Source: Gordonia sp. KTR9 (GTDB taxonomy: Bacteria; Actinomycetota; Actinomycetes; Mycobacteriales; Mycobacteriaceae). Taken from it: a DNA stretch of 64,000 nt. Under the pieces are notes generated by a model. The model was not told the origin of the DNA. It ran no database searches and saw only the letters and a list, made by a program, of their open reading frames with translations. The position numbers and the translations under genes are program-made. Location of the stretch: the NCBI RefSeq assembly GCF_000143885.2, contig NC_018581.1, forward strand, positions 5,377,392 through 5,441,391, written 5' to 3'. Below, piece by piece: positions 54,281 through 63,356 of this stretch; within the stretch, counting starts at the first letter, position 1, and each line of letters begins with the position of its first letter.

Positions 54281-55459
54281 ATGCCAGTGTTCCGACTTGG
54301 TGATCACGGCTCGGCGGTAGCCGAGATCCGCGCCATCTTGGTCGGACGCGGACTGTTGCCCGCCGACGGAACCTCGAGCGCCACAAACGGCAGTACGACG
54401 AACGGGTGGAATCCGCCCGACGCCGTCTTCGACGAAGCCTGTGACCGGGCAGTCCGTGCATTCCAGCAGGAACGCGGCCTGATCGTCGACGGCATCGTCG
54501 GGCCGGCGACCTACCGGGTTCTGCGTGAGGCGTCCTACCGTCTCGGGGCCCGTGTGCTGTCGTATCAGCTGTCGGCGCCCATGGTCGGCGACGACGTCGC
54601 CACCCTGCAGAGCCGGCTGCAGAATCTCGGCTACTTCACCTCTCTCGTCGACGGCGTCTTCGGGCTGACGACGCACAACGCCGTGTGCCTGTACCAGAGC
54701 GAGTACGGTCTCGCCTCCGACGGGATCTGCGGCCCGGCCACGCTGCGCTCGCTCGAGCGTCTCGGTACGCGAGTGACCGGCGGTTCTCCCTACGCCATCC
54801 GCGAGGAAGAACATGTCCGACGATCCGGACCCCAGTTGTCCGGCAAGCGGATTCTCATCGACCCCGGATCCGGCGGACTTCACGCGCTGTCGACCGATGA
54901 GGTCGCCGACCGCGAGTCCGAACTGCTCTGGGACCTGGGTGCTCGCCTCGAAGGTCGCATGGCCGCCACGGGGATGCAGACGTTCCTCTCCCACGACGGG
55001 CGTGGACGTCCCGGAGACGACGAGCGTGCTCGTGTCGCCAACCTGATGGACGCCGACCTGATGATCTCGTTGCGGTGTGGGCACTACCGGAACACGCGCG
55101 CCAATGGCGTCGCGTCGTTCTACTTCGGCAACAACAACTCGTATTCGACGATCGGCCGTAACCTCGCCGGCTTCATCCAGCGCGAGATCGCGGCGCGGAC
55201 GCCGTTGACGGACTGCCGAACCCACGAGCGCACCTGGGACCTTCTACGCCTCACGAAGATGCCCGTCGCCCTCATCGACATCGGATACATCACCAACCCC
55301 GACGACGCTGCGGTGCTTGGGGATTCAAACTGGCGCAACGTGATCGCAGACGCCATCGTCGTCGCCGTGAAACGGCTGTACCTGCTCGACCAGGACGATC
55401 GTCCTACGGGCACCTACACTTTCGCAGATCTGCTGGCAGCGGAGAACGGCGCTCGCTGA
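54281..55459 (+). CDS. cwlM: CwlM-type peptidoglycan regulator (pseudo-amidase)
   Basis: 392 aa from the ATG at 54281 (GAGGGG upstream). Two peptidoglycan-binding-1 repeats occupy about residues 4-90 and 100-165 (G-L-I-V-D-G-I-V-G-P-A-T and D-G-I-C-G-P-A-T). An amidase_3 fold follows from about 188. The zinc site is degenerate: the usual D-P-G-H-G-G reads D-P-G-S-G-G, S-L-H reads S-L-R, and the catalytic Glu is Asp in A-L-I-D-I-G-Y. CwlM in mycobacteria is an essential, PknB-phosphorylated activator of MurA that also interacts with MurJ. The loss of ligands fits a regulatory and not hydrolytic role. The 3' end overlaps the next gene on the opposite strand by 56 bp. Confidence 0.92.
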   Translation: MPVFRLGDHGSAVAEIRAILVGRGLLPADGTSSATNGSTTNGWNPPDAVFDEACDRAVRAFQQERGLIVDGIVGPATYRVLREASYRLGARVLSYQLSAPMVGDDVATLQSRLQNLGYFTSLVDGVFGLTTHNAVCLYQSEYGLASDGICGPATLRSLERLGTRVTGGSPYAIREEEHVRRSGPQLSGKRILIDPGSGGLHALSTDEVADRESELLWDLGARLEGRMAATGMQTFLSHDGRGRPGDDERARVANLMDADLMISLRCGHYRNTRANGVASFYFGNNNSYSTIGRNLAGFIQREIAARTPLTDCRTHERTWDLLRLTKMPVALIDIGYITNPDDAAVLGDSNWRNVIADAIVVAVKRLYLLDQDDRPTGTYTFADLLAAENGAR

Positions 55460-56267
55460 TCGGACGCGGCCCGGTTCCCACCGGGACCGCCGTCTGCTGC
55501 CGGCCGGCCAGATCGATCTGGGCCATGACCACCAGCTTCTGCAGCGCACTCTCGACTTCGAACTTCCAGCCGAGACCCTCGTCGAGCTCGAGCCGGAAAC
55601 GCGGGAATCGCTGATGCGACGACACGACGTCGAATCCGGAGTCCTTCAGGAACGACGCATCGTTCATACAGGACGTGCAGAGATCGGATTGCGGATCGTC
55701 GAGGATCTCGCGCGTGACTTCGGCGATGGCCTCATCCGACCAGAACTCGACCTCATCGGCCAGTCCTGCTGCACCGCCGGCTGATTCGAACAGGTCGGTC
55801 CCCGTCCCGTTCCGCACCAGTCCGAATGATTCGACCGCACGGACACCGCGCCGGATGAGATCGCCCAGTACCGCGTCCAGCAGGATCGTGGCCACCTCGT
55901 CGAAACCGGGCTCGGTACGGATGCTGGTGAGCAGCACTGCGTCGTGACTGACCGGCGAGGTGGGGAAGTGCTGTGATCGAGGAACTCGATTCGGGGGTGC
56001 GTAGAACGCTGTGCCGACGACACTGTTCGTACCGGACTCGATCGCGACCTGACCGCAGGCACCCCAGTCGAGGAGCAGACCCGAGATCCACGCTTCCTTG
56101 TCGAACTCGCTCTCGTATGGCTCGAAGTCGCTGAAGCCCGCCGCCGTCATTCCTGCGGCACGATTGGTGTCGGTCGCCGGCTCGACTTCCCAGAAGACAC
56201 ATTTGCGTGTGTGCTGGGGGAGTGAGGCGAAAGATTCCAGATCCAAGCGGGTGACGGACACACTCAT
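55404..56267 (-). CDS. GNAT-like conserved protein (Rv3916c counterpart)
   Basis: 287 aa from the ATG at 56267; an upstream start at 56324 adds an unlikely leader. The middle resembles an acetyltransferase fold: V-A-I-E-S-G-T-N-S-V-V-G-T-A-F-Y near residue 75, L-L-T-S-I-R-T-E-P-G-F near 112 and L-L-D-A-V-L-G-D-L-I-R-R-G near 130. A C-T-S-C pair near 198 may bind metal. It occupies the position of Rv3916c between cwlM and parB. The C-terminal 19 codons lie antisense to the end of cwlM. Substrate unknown. Confidence 0.8.
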   Translation of the reverse strand: MSVSVTRLDLESFASLPQHTRKCVFWEVEPATDTNRAAGMTAAGFSDFEPYESEFDKEAWISGLLLDWGACGQVAIESGTNSVVGTAFYAPPNRVPRSQHFPTSPVSHDAVLLTSIRTEPGFDEVATILLDAVLGDLIRRGVRAVESFGLVRNGTGTDLFESAGGAAGLADEVEFWSDEAIAEVTREILDDPQSDLCTSCMNDASFLKDSGFDVVSSHQRFPRFRLELDEGLGWKFEVESALQKLVVMAQIDLAGRQQTAVPVGTGPRPISERRSPLPADLRKCRCP

Positions 56268-56415
56268 GTCAGCGCACTCCGGGTGAACGCGCCCGAGACC
56301 ACCAAAGTGTCTGAGCAACAACACCTTTCGATGGAAACTTGCCCGTCGGGTTCGTCTATCGTCACAGTGACATTACTTCCGCGTCTAGGTGGTACCGAAA
56401 ATCTCGCGCCTGAGT

Positions 56416-57468
56416 TCACTTCTTCGGATCGATGAACTGGACGATGCGTTCCAGGTCGTCGACCGAGCCGAACTCCACCACGATCTTGCCTTTTCTCTTC
56501 CCTAGACTGACTGTAACCCTGGTGTCCAGACTGTCGGACAGTCTCTCCGCGAGATCCTGCAGTCCCGGCATCTGCATCGGACGGCGTTTCGGTGCAGTCG
56601 GTGACTTGGCGTCGGGCCCATCTCCACGATTGGCTAGCATCACCGCCTCCTCCGTCGCCCGTACCGACAGACCTTCGGCGACGATTCGCGCGGCGAGTGC
56701 CTCCTGCGCGTCGCTCCCGGTCTCGAGGGAGAGGAGTGCACGGGCGTGGCCGGCCGACAACACCCCCGCGGCGACACGTCGTTGGACCGGGATCGGCAGT
56801 TTGAGCAACCGGATCATGTTGCTGATGAGTGGCCGGGAGCGACCAAGGCGTGTAGCCAGCTCCTCGTGCGTGACACCGAACTCCTCGAGCAGCTGTTGAT
56901 AGGCCGCCGCTTCTTCGAGGGGGTTGAGCTGTGCTCGATGAATGTTCTCGAGCAATGCGTCCCGCAGCATGTCGCCGTCAGGTGTCTCGCGGACGATCGC
57001 GGGAATCGCCTCGAGCCCGGCCTCCTGGCTTGCCCGCCAACGGCGCTCACCCATGACGATCTGATAGCCGATTCCGTCGGCGGTGGGCTTCTTGAGGCGT
57101 CGCACGACGATGGGCTGCATGAGCCCGAACTCCCGAATCGAGTGCACCAGCTCGGCCATGGCTTCGTCGTCGAAGACCGTTCTGGGCTGGCTCGGGTTCG
57201 GCTGAATCTCCTTCGGGGGGAGTTCGCGGTACACCGCGCCCGCCTCTTCAGGGCTGAGGGGTTGCGTTCCCGCAGCTGTCGGGGGGGTGGTCGACGAGTC
57301 CTTCGCGTCGCCGGTCGGAGCCGTCGGACCCCTGCCGATCACCACATCGGCCGCAGCGTTGCCGAGGCGAGGGGCGTCCGACTGGTCTTCGGCCGGTCCG
57401 GTCGGAATCAGTGCGGCCAGTCCACGACCGAGTCCGCCCCGACGCTGAGCGGTGTCCCGTTGGCTCAT
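56416..57468 (-). CDS. parB: Chromosome partitioning protein ParB
   Basis: 350 aa, with GGGAG five bases before the ATG. A disordered N-terminus contains the ParA-contacting G-R-G-L-A-A-L-I near residue 15. The CTP-binding N-domain has [10 protein letters not shown] near 89 and box [11 protein letters not shown] near 140. The central HTH is [14 protein letters not shown] near 205-218, and the C-terminal dimerisation domain closes at residue 350. It loads on parS sites as a CTP-dependent clamp. It corresponds to Rv3917c and follows parA with a 64-bp gap that holds a degenerate parS. Confidence 0.96.
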   Translation of the reverse strand: MSQRDTAQRRGGLGRGLAALIPTGPAEDQSDAPRLGNAAADVVIGRGPTAPTGDAKDSSTTPPTAAGTQPLSPEEAGAVYRELPPKEIQPNPSQPRTVFDDEAMAELVHSIREFGLMQPIVVRRLKKPTADGIGYQIVMGERRWRASQEAGLEAIPAIVRETPDGDMLRDALLENIHRAQLNPLEEAAAYQQLLEEFGVTHEELATRLGRSRPLISNMIRLLKLPIPVQRRVAAGVLSAGHARALLSLETGSDAQEALAARIVAEGLSVRATEEAVMLANRGDGPDAKSPTAPKRRPMQMPGLQDLAERLSDSLDTRVTVSLGKRKGKIVVEFGSVDDLERIVQFIDPKK

Positions 57469-57501
57469 TGGTACTCCCTTTCGCGGTGGTGGTGCTCGGT
57501 C

Positions 57502-57517
57502 AGCGTTTCACGTGAAC
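57502..57517. promoter_or_regulatory. parS: Degenerate parS between parA and parB
   Basis: The palindromic core GTTTCACGTGAAC lies at 57504-57516, with mismatches to TGTTTCACGTGAAACA only in the outer bases. It sits 34 bp upstream of the parB start codon, where ParB binding could influence its own expression. Confidence 0.7.
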
Positions 57518-57532
57518 CGTCGACGAACCGGC

Positions 57533-58642
57533 TCACGCCGACGCTTCCCGGGACGCGCGCAGTGCCAGCTCGCGCGCCGCATCGAGGTAACTCATCGCAC
57601 CACGGGAGCCTGGGTCGTATTCGATGATCGTCATCCCGTATCCCGGTGCTTCCGAAACCTTGACGCTACGGGGGATGATCGTGCTCAGGACCTTGTCGCC
57701 GAAGTGGCGACGCACTTCCTCGGCGACCTGATCGGCCAGCTTCGTCCTGCCGTCGTACATCGTCAGCACGATCGTGGAGACGTGGAGTTCGCGGTTGAGA
57801 TGTGCCTGCACGAGCTCGATGTTGCGCAGCAACTGTCCCACCCCTTCAAGTGCGTAGTACTCGCACTGGATCGGGATGAGGACCTCACGAGCGGCCACCA
57901 TCGCGTTCACGGTCAACAACCCGAGCGATGGGGGACAGTCGATGAATACGTAGTCGATCTGAAACTCAGCGAGAATGTCATCGGCGAGCGCATTACGTAG
58001 ACGGTTCTCGCGGGCGACGAGCGAGACCAGCTCGATCTCGGCTCCGGCCAGATCCAACGTCGCCGGTACACAGAACAGACCTTGCTGACTCGGCGACTCC
58101 TGAATCGCTTCCTTCAGCGTCACCTCACCGAGCAGCAGTTCATACACCGAAGCGATGTCCTGCGCGCGATGATCGATGCCGAGTGCGGTACTGGCGTTGC
58201 CCTGCGGGTCGAGGTCGATGACGAGAACCCGGAGTCCGCGAAGTGCGAGACCCGCTGCCAGGTTCACCGTGGTGGTGGTCTTTCCGACCCCGCCCTTCTG
58301 GTTGGCAACGGTCATGATTCGGGTATGGGGAGGTTTCGGGAGCTGCCCGGCGCCCCCCGGAGTCAGGACCTGGCTCGCGCGTTCCGCAGCCATGGCGATA
58401 GGGGCGTCGGCGAACGGCTGTCCGTCCGTACCGGGGCGGCCCCCTGCCGAGGTTTCACGTGAAACATTCGGGTCTTGATCGACCACGCGTGGACTCCTTT
58501 GACCGACCTCGTAAGGACTCGCGCCAGTACCGTCGGCGGCTGGAGCCGCCGATCCCACTGCCGCGGAAGCGTCGATTGCAGCACCTTCAGAGGTGCCGAC
58601 AGAACGCCTCCTATTCTGCGCCCTCCGCGGACTCCACACCAA
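57533..58642 (-). CDS. parA: Chromosome partitioning ATPase ParA
   Basis: 369 aa using the TTG at 58642, which has GAGGAGG eight bases upstream; the next codon is a GTG and could also start. The first 105 residues are low-complexity. The deviant Walker A K-G-G-V-G-K-T-T-T is near residue 115, switch I/Walker A' is V-I-D-L-D-P-Q-G-N-A near 138, and V-F-I-D-C-P-P-S-L-G is near 224. It is a dynamic DNA-bound ATPase that moves ParB-parS complexes. A parS site lies within the coding sequence, where it encodes N-V-S-R-E-T near residue 60. It overlaps no neighbour; rsmG ends 14 bp upstream. Confidence 0.95.
   Translation of the reverse strand: MVWSPRRAQNRRRSVGTSEGAAIDASAAVGSAAPAADGTGASPYEVGQRSPRVVDQDPNVSRETSAGGRPGTDGQPFADAPIAMAAERASQVLTPGGAGQLPKPPHTRIMTVANQKGGVGKTTTTVNLAAGLALRGLRVLVIDLDPQGNASTALGIDHRAQDIASVYELLLGEVTLKEAIQESPSQQGLFCVPATLDLAGAEIELVSLVARENRLRNALADDILAEFQIDYVFIDCPPSLGLLTVNAMVAAREVLIPIQCEYYALEGVGQLLRNIELVQAHLNRELHVSTIVLTMYDGRTKLADQVAEEVRRHFGDKVLSTIIPRSVKVSEAPGYGMTIIEYDPGSRGAMSYLDAARELALRASREASA
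58451..58466. promoter_or_regulatory. parS: parS site inside parA
   Basis: GGTTTCACGTGAAACA differs from the 16-bp consensus only at the first base. It lies in the 5' part of parA and encodes residues V-S-R-E-T, a placement also seen in M. tuberculosis parA. Confidence 0.9.
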
Positions 58643-58655
58643 TCCGATCGCCTCC

Positions 58656-59363
58656 TCAGCGTCGTCCGGAGCGGCCGCTCCGCGACCGTTCGTTCTTCGT
58701 CCCGACGATCACGGTCGTCGGCGTCTCGAGGAACCGATCACCGCACGCGCGCACCGTCAGGTCAGTGATTCCAGAGCGGCCCACGATCGCGCGGTCACGC
58801 TCGATCTCCTCGGCCGCTGACGAACCTTTGATCGCGATCATCTGACCGCCCGGGCGAACCAGGGGACCGGACCACTTCGACAGTCGCTCCAGGGGAGCGA
58901 CCGCCCGAGACGTGACCACGTCCGCCAGGCCGACTGCGGCACGAACAGATTTCTCTTCAGCGCGCCCCCGAACCACCGTCACGTTGTCGAGCGAGAGCGC
59001 CGCGATCGTGCGCTCCAGGAACGTGCTGCGTCGGAGCAGCGGTTCGATCAACGTGACCGACAGATCCGGGCGCGCGATGGCGAGGGGGATTCCAGGCAGT
59101 CCCGCACCGCTGCCTATGTCGATCACCCGCGCGCCGTCCGAGATGTGCTCACCGAGCACTCCACAGTTGAGGATGTGCCGGTCCCACAAGCGAGGTACCT
59201 CCCGCGGACCCATCAGGCCGTGATCGATTCCATCGGTTGCGAGGATTCGCCAGTAGTCGACCGCCAGGTTCAACCGCTCGCCGAAGATGTCAGCGGCCGC
59301 AGCCGGCGGAACCGCCAACGCATCCAGATCGTGCTCGTGCTCGGGTTGTGCGTCAGACGGCAC
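58656..59363 (-). CDS. rsmG: 16S rRNA (guanine527-N7)-methyltransferase RsmG
   Basis: 235 aa, GTG start. SAM-binding motif I V-I-D-I-G-S-G-A-G-L-P-G-I-P-L-A is near residue 81-96, motif II V-T-L-I-E-P near 103, and the substrate region V-T-S-R-A-V-A-P-L near 150. The C-terminal tail is Arg/Ser-rich. It methylates G527 of 16S rRNA; loss gives low-level streptomycin resistance in mycobacteria. It corresponds to Rv3919c (gid). The stop is followed 14 bp later by the parA start. Confidence 0.95.
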   Translation of the reverse strand: MPSDAQPEHEHDLDALAVPPAAAADIFGERLNLAVDYWRILATDGIDHGLMGPREVPRLWDRHILNCGVLGEHISDGARVIDIGSGAGLPGIPLAIARPDLSVTLIEPLLRRSTFLERTIAALSLDNVTVVRGRAEEKSVRAAVGLADVVTSRAVAPLERLSKWSGPLVRPGGQMIAIKGSSAAEEIERDRAIVGRSGITDLTVRACGDRFLETPTTVIVGTKNERSRSGRSGRR

Positions 59364-59396
59364 TTCGCCTCCGTTCGGGTGGGACTCGGTATCTAG

Positions 59397-59412
59397 TGTT
59401 TCACGTGAAACC
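59397..59412. promoter_or_regulatory. parS: parS site upstream of rsmG
   Basis: TGTTTCACGTGAAACC matches the consensus in 15 of 16 bases. It lies 34 bp upstream of the rsmG start, and a perfect copy follows 41 bp further on. Confidence 0.92.
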
Positions 59413-59453
59413 TATGCGCCCGTCGGGTCGGTACACATCGGACGTCCGGGCGC

Positions 59454-59469
59454 TGTTTCACGTGAAACA
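59454..59469. promoter_or_regulatory. parS: parS site, perfect
   Basis: TGTTTCACGTGAAACA, identical to the consensus, 57 bp from the preceding copy (start to start). Confidence 0.95.
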
Positions 59470-60318
59470 ACATCGTTGTTATTCGGTGGAGCCAGCCGGG
59501 CAGGCGATCCATCGCACGGCGTAAGTAGACGCCACCTCGCCAGAAGCGGTCTCAGTCTCAGCCCCGGTCCGAACAGCTCTGTCGTGACAGCCACGCCGCC
59601 CTGATCTAGTGACGCATGTATCAGCGGCGCGAACCGAGGACGGTCACCCTCAGCGCCCTCGCCGCGCGGCGCTAAGCGTGGGGCTCGGGTTCTCGAGAGC
59701 GGACGCAGCTCTCCGACGGTCGAGGGATCGGCGATGCGGCCCGGATCATCGCGACGCTGTCCGCGTGGCCCACCAGAGTCACCGACCGTACCGCTCGCCT
59801 CCGCGCCGACCGCAGTCACGCGCGTTCGACCTCTACGAGCGCGCCCGCGAGCCGACGAGAAGCCCTTGCTCCGCGACCGCTCACAGGACCTGGGCCGGCC
59901 CCGCCGAGGACACCTATCCACAGCGCAGGTTCCGGCTCGCGCATTCGGCCGCCGCCCTGAGGTGGTTCGGCGGCATTGGTTCGTGCGAACGAACGGTGGC
60001 CAGGTGCCCAACGGGGCAGCGGCGACTACAGCGGTCGGAACACATCTCCACCTGACCGGGACGCGCCGAAGTCTCGCTCCCGCGGTACCCACGGCCCCAC
60101 CAACCCTTGCCAGAGAAGTTGATGGTCCCGCCGGCGTCCGCAAGAACCCAAGCCTGGCCACTCACCGCATCGCGTCAGGACAACGCCCGCAACCGGCCCG
60201 CGGGCAGCGCGATCGGGCGGCGGGTAGCGCTGAGGCAATAGAACCCCGGTAGCCGAGAGTCCCTCGCGACGACGGGCCACGAGGACGGACAACAGATCGG
60301 CGCCTCTCCGAGCCACCC

Positions 60319-60334
60319 TGTTTCACGTGAAACA
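60319..60334. promoter_or_regulatory. parS: parS site, perfect, near jag
   Basis: TGTTTCACGTGAAACA, identical to the consensus, at the right end of the gene-free region, about 850 bp from the rsmG-proximal pair. Confidence 0.95.
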
Positions 60335-60394
60335 ACAACCATGTAACTCTCCGTGACAGCCTGCCAACCCCCGCGAGTCCGGTCCCGGAAACAC

Positions 60395-60425
60395 ATCAGG
60401 CCCCGACCATCGGTCGGGGCCTGAT
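60395..60425 (-). terminator. Terminator of the rpmH-rnpA-yidD-yidC-jag operon
   Basis: ATCAGGCCCCGACC at 60395-60408 pairs perfectly with GGTCGGGGCCTGAT at 60412-60425, leaving a 3-nt loop. This gives a 14-bp GC-rich stem 27 bp past the jag stop. The minus-strand sequence after it is GTGTTT, only weakly U-rich, as is common in actinobacteria. Confidence 0.85.
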
Positions 60426-60451
60426 CGCCTCCGCGGGGAGGGAAGTGCGGA

Positions 60452-61171
60452 CTAGGAGGGAAGGACCACCACGCGACGCTTGGGCTCCGCGCCCTCACTC
60501 TCGCTGACGACGCCGTCGACGACGGCCACCGCGTCGTGCACGATCTTCCGCTCGAACGGAGTCATCGGATCCAGCGCCTCGCGCTCACCGGACGCCAGCA
60601 CCCGCTCGGCGATCTCGCGACCGAGGCGTGCAAGCCGATCGCGGCGATCCGAGCGCCAGCGCGCGATGTCGAGCATCAGGCGGCTGCGCTCGCCGGTCGC
60701 CTGCTGCACCGCGAGGCGGGTCAGCTCCTGAAGCGCGTCGAGGACCTCGCCCTTGCGGCCGACGAGCTTGGTCAGATCGTCGCCACCGTCGATGCTGACG
60801 ACCGCCCGGTCGCCATCGACGTCGAGGTCGATGTCGCCGTCGAAGTCGAGGACGTCAAGAAGCTGCTCGAGGTAGTCACCGGCGATCTCGCCTTCTTCGA
60901 CAAGACGGTCCTCGTCGTCCTCGTCCTCGTCATCGTCTTCATCGGAGTCGTCATCCGAGTCTTCGTCATCGATATCCGCGGCGTCATCGGTCTCACCCGA
61001 CGTGGCCTCGACGGCGTCGTCCGCGCCGTTGTCCGCTTCGGTGGCGTCGTTCTCCACCACAGCCCCGTCACCGGCGACGGTCTGTGCGGCGTCGTCGGAC
61101 TGATCCTCCGTCTGGGCCACGGCCGATGCCTCGGCATCTGTACCGGCTTGAGTTGCAGTCTCTGCTGTCAT
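60452..61171 (-). CDS. jag: KH/R3H RNA-binding protein Jag (KhpB)
   Basis: 239 aa from the ATG at 61171, which has AGGTGA five bases upstream; a GTG at 61180 is also in frame. Residues 1-95 are very acidic, with a long Asp/Glu run and no Jag-N domain. A KH-like domain follows with D-D-L-T-K-L-V-G-R-K-G-E-V-L-D-A-L near 130-146. The R3H domain closes with A-R-L-G-R-E-I-A-E and M-T-P-F-E-R-K-I-V-H-D near 208-218. It binds RNA and, with KhpA, affects cell elongation in firmicutes. It is the last gene of the rpmH-yidC operon, as Rv3920c. Confidence 0.93.
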   Translation of the reverse strand: MTAETATQAGTDAEASAVAQTEDQSDDAAQTVAGDGAVVENDATEADNGADDAVEATSGETDDAADIDDEDSDDDSDEDDDEDEDDEDRLVEEGEIAGDYLEQLLDVLDFDGDIDLDVDGDRAVVSIDGGDDLTKLVGRKGEVLDALQELTRLAVQQATGERSRLMLDIARWRSDRRDRLARLGREIAERVLASGEREALDPMTPFERKIVHDAVAVVDGVVSESEGAEPKRRVVVLPS

Positions 61172-61216
61172 CTCATTCACCTAACTTCTGTGCTTCATCG
61201 AACAAGTCTGGGGCGG

Positions 61217-62425
61217 TCAACGCTTGCCACCGCGTTTGTTGCCGCGCTTGGCGGTCGAACGGCTTCCGCGGTTGTGGTTCTGCTTCTTACCCGGTGCGGC
61301 GCCGGGGCCGGGGCGCGCCGGTTTCTGGCCCGGCTTGGGTTTGGCACCCACCCCGGTGTCCGCTGCTGCCGCGGTTGCGTCGTCGGGCGCAGACACCTCT
61401 GGCTCGACTCCATCGGTGCCGGACTTGTCCGCGGACCCGTCCTTCGAGAGGGACACACCCGTCGGCTCGGCGCCGTTGCCGCTCGTGGCCGCGGGGCGCT
61501 TCTTGCGGTCGGGTCGCACGCCCGGCTTCGGCGCATTCGCCTTGAGCTTCTCCTGCTTGAGAAGCTTGGCCTCTTCTTCTTCCTTGGCGATGTGCCCGAA
61601 GACGATGTGCTGCTGCCCGTAGGTCCAGATGTTGTTGCTCATCCAGTACAGGAGGATGGCGACCGGGAAGAACGGACCGGTGACGAGGATGCCGATCGGG
61701 AAGATGTACAGCGCAAGGTTGTTCATCATCCGGGTCTGCGGGTTCTCGAGCGCGGCCTCCGGCTGGCGGGCCACCGAGGCCCGCGAGTTGAGGTGCGTCG
61801 CGATCGAGGCGACGATCATCATCGGCACGACGACGAACGCGATCTGCGGACGCGTGAAGTCGATGGGGGACCCGGGCTCGACGAACGCCTGGAACTCGGT
61901 CGCCGGCTCGACGAGGTAGGACGACAGCGGAACACCGAAGAGACGGGCGTCGAGGAAGTTCTGCACCTGCTCGGCGCTGAAGACGTAGTTGCCCTGCGAA
62001 CGCGTCTCCGCGGCGCTCATACCGAGCTGGCCCATGCCGGTGCCCATACGGTTGAACGACCGCAGCACGTGGAACAGACCGATGAAGACGGGGATCTGCA
62101 GCAGCATCGGAAGGCAGCCGAGCAGCGGGTTGAACCCGTGCTCCTTCTGGAGCTTCTGCATCTCCTCGGTCATCTTGACCCGATCCTTGGCGTACTTCTT
62201 GCGGATCGCCTGGAGCTGCGGGTTGATCTCCTGCATCTTCTTCGTGGTGCGGATCTGCTTCACGAAGGGCTTGTAGAGAATCGCGCGCAGGGTGAACACG
62301 AGGAACACCACCGACAGTGCCCAGGCGATCCCGTCGCCACCGGGGGAGTCGGGCGTGACATGGCTGAAGAGCCAATGCCAGACCCACATGATCCCGGAGA
62401 CCGGGTAATAGATGAAGTCGAGCAC
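61217..62425 (-). CDS. yidC: Membrane protein insertase YidC
   Basis: 402 aa, GTG start. The YidC/Oxa1 core spans residues 30-270 with five membrane helices, and the cytoplasmic loop [15 protein letters not shown] is near 55-70. The conserved groove region includes [19 protein letters not shown] near 100-118. The C-terminal 110 residues are Pro/Lys/Arg-rich and end in a strongly basic tail that would contact ribosomes. It inserts and folds membrane proteins alone or with SecYEG. It corresponds to Rv3921c. Confidence 0.96.
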   Translation of the reverse strand: MLDFIYYPVSGIMWVWHWLFSHVTPDSPGGDGIAWALSVVFLVFTLRAILYKPFVKQIRTTKKMQEINPQLQAIRKKYAKDRVKMTEEMQKLQKEHGFNPLLGCLPMLLQIPVFIGLFHVLRSFNRMGTGMGQLGMSAAETRSQGNYVFSAEQVQNFLDARLFGVPLSSYLVEPATEFQAFVEPGSPIDFTRPQIAFVVVPMMIVASIATHLNSRASVARQPEAALENPQTRMMNNLALYIFPIGILVTGPFFPVAILLYWMSNNIWTYGQQHIVFGHIAKEEEEAKLLKQEKLKANAPKPGVRPDRKKRPAATSGNGAEPTGVSLSKDGSADKSGTDGVEPEVSAPDDATAAAADTGVGAKPKPGQKPARPGPGAAPGKKQNHNRGSRSTAKRGNKRGGKR

Positions 62426-62452
62426 GGGTCAGTTACCCCTCACTTGTTGTAC

Positions 62453-62881
62453 TCACAGGGCACGCGTCTCGCCGGACGCGTGCTGATGGTTTCGAGGTCG
62501 GTGTGTGCCGGTGACCGCATTCCACAGGTCGCGGCACAGGTCTCCGAAGCCGCGCTCGGGGACCGGGTCGTAACCGGGTTTGTGCCACGGCCCGCACTTG
62601 GCGAGCCGGATGATCGACAGAACCGAGCCGTAGAAGAAGCCGTGCCGGTCGAGTGCTTCGACCGCGTATCCCGAGCAGGTGGGCTCGAAGCGGCAGGACG
62701 GCAGGCGCATCGGGGAGACCCAGGTGCGATACAGCTCGATGAGGAAGATGACGGTGCGGCTGGGGAGCAGACGCAATCCGCGCACCAGGCGAGCACCGCG
62801 TCCGATCGACGGGTCGGGGTGGATCACCGCCGACCCGACGTGGGGCTCAGACGACGACGTGGTGCCGGAGGTGCCGCTCAT
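62453..62881 (-). CDS. yidD: Membrane protein insertion efficiency factor YidD
   Basis: 142 aa; the ATG overlaps the rnpA stop by 4 bases. The YidD signature is complete: I-E-L-Y-R-T-W-V-S-P near residue 48-57, C-R-F-E-P-T-C-S-G-Y near 63-72, and K-C-G-P-W-H-K-P-G-Y-D-P-V-P near 95-108. The first 40 residues are an actinobacterial extension. It is a peripheral membrane protein assisting YidC. The overlap with rnpA and the gene order are universal in this group (Rv3922c). Confidence 0.95.
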   Translation of the reverse strand: MSGTSGTTSSSEPHVGSAVIHPDPSIGRGARLVRGLRLLPSRTVIFLIELYRTWVSPMRLPSCRFEPTCSGYAVEALDRHGFFYGSVLSIIRLAKCGPWHKPGYDPVPERGFGDLCRDLWNAVTGTHRPRNHQHASGETRAL

Positions 62882-63309
62882 CGCTGCGACCTCGCCCCGT
62901 CGGCCGGAGCCGAGACGGCGTCGGCCAGACCGGCTACCCGCCTGCTCGTGAACGCGTCACGTAGCTGATCTGCGAGCTCGTCGCTGGATCGATCTGCCGC
63001 GCTGCGACGAGCGCGGACGACCACGTAGGTCTCGTCGGGAAGCAGCTGTGACGCACCCGCGAACGCCGCGCGCAGACGACGAGCGACGAGATGGCGCGTC
63101 ACCGCGTTGCCGACGGACTTGCTGACGACCAGGCCGAGCCAGGGGCCGCCGGACATCGCCACGTCGCGACGCAGACCTCGAGGGTCCGGCCAGTGACGAC
63201 CGACCATCGCGAGATGGACGACGAAGTCACGACTGTTCACCCGCGCACCGGACTTGAGGGTGCGAGAGAAGTCGGATCCCCGTGAGATCCGATGAAGGGG
63301 CGCAGTCAT
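62878..63309 (-). CDS. rnpA: Ribonuclease P protein component
   Basis: 143 aa from the ATG at 63309; the frame runs on upstream through the rpmH region in another phase and is not coding there. The RnpA core is seen in H-R-I-S-R-G-S-D-F-S-R-T-L near residue 6, L-G-L-V-V-S-K-S-V-G-N-A-V-T-R-H near 58, and V-A-R-R-L-R near 75, a mild variant of the usual R-N-R-x-K-R-x-x-R RNA-binding motif. It partners the RNase P RNA in tRNA 5' processing. Confidence 0.95.
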   Translation of the reverse strand: MTAPLHRISRGSDFSRTLKSGARVNSRDFVVHLAMVGRHWPDPRGLRRDVAMSGGPWLGLVVSKSVGNAVTRHLVARRLRAAFAGASQLLPDETYVVVRARRSAADRSSDELADQLRDAFTSRRVAGLADAVSAPADGARSQR

Positions 63310-63356
63310 CGAACAGCTGACCGGATCCGCAACCGGGATCCGGTGAGAGCCGACGA

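Larger units (their letters stand above)
59364..60451. other. Long gene-free region carrying three parS sites
   Basis: About 1.1 kb between rsmG and jag with no reading frame that looks like a protein. Open frames on both strands are Arg/Pro/Ser-rich shadows and none has a plausible ribosome binding site. It contains parS copies near each end (59397, 59454 and 60319) and the terminator of the rpmH-jag operon (60395-60425). In M. tuberculosis gid and jag are almost adjacent, so this expansion is notable; it may serve as a ParB-loading centromere zone. Confidence 0.7.

Noticed and set aside
53597..55225. 542-codon minus-strand frame across trxA and cwlM
   Set aside because: Runs antisense through two conserved genes and an intergenic region; no domain visible.
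59412..60161. 249-codon minus-strand frame in the rsmG-jag gap
   Set aside because: Arg/Pro-rich, contains a parS site, no ribosome binding site or family motif; treated as non-coding.
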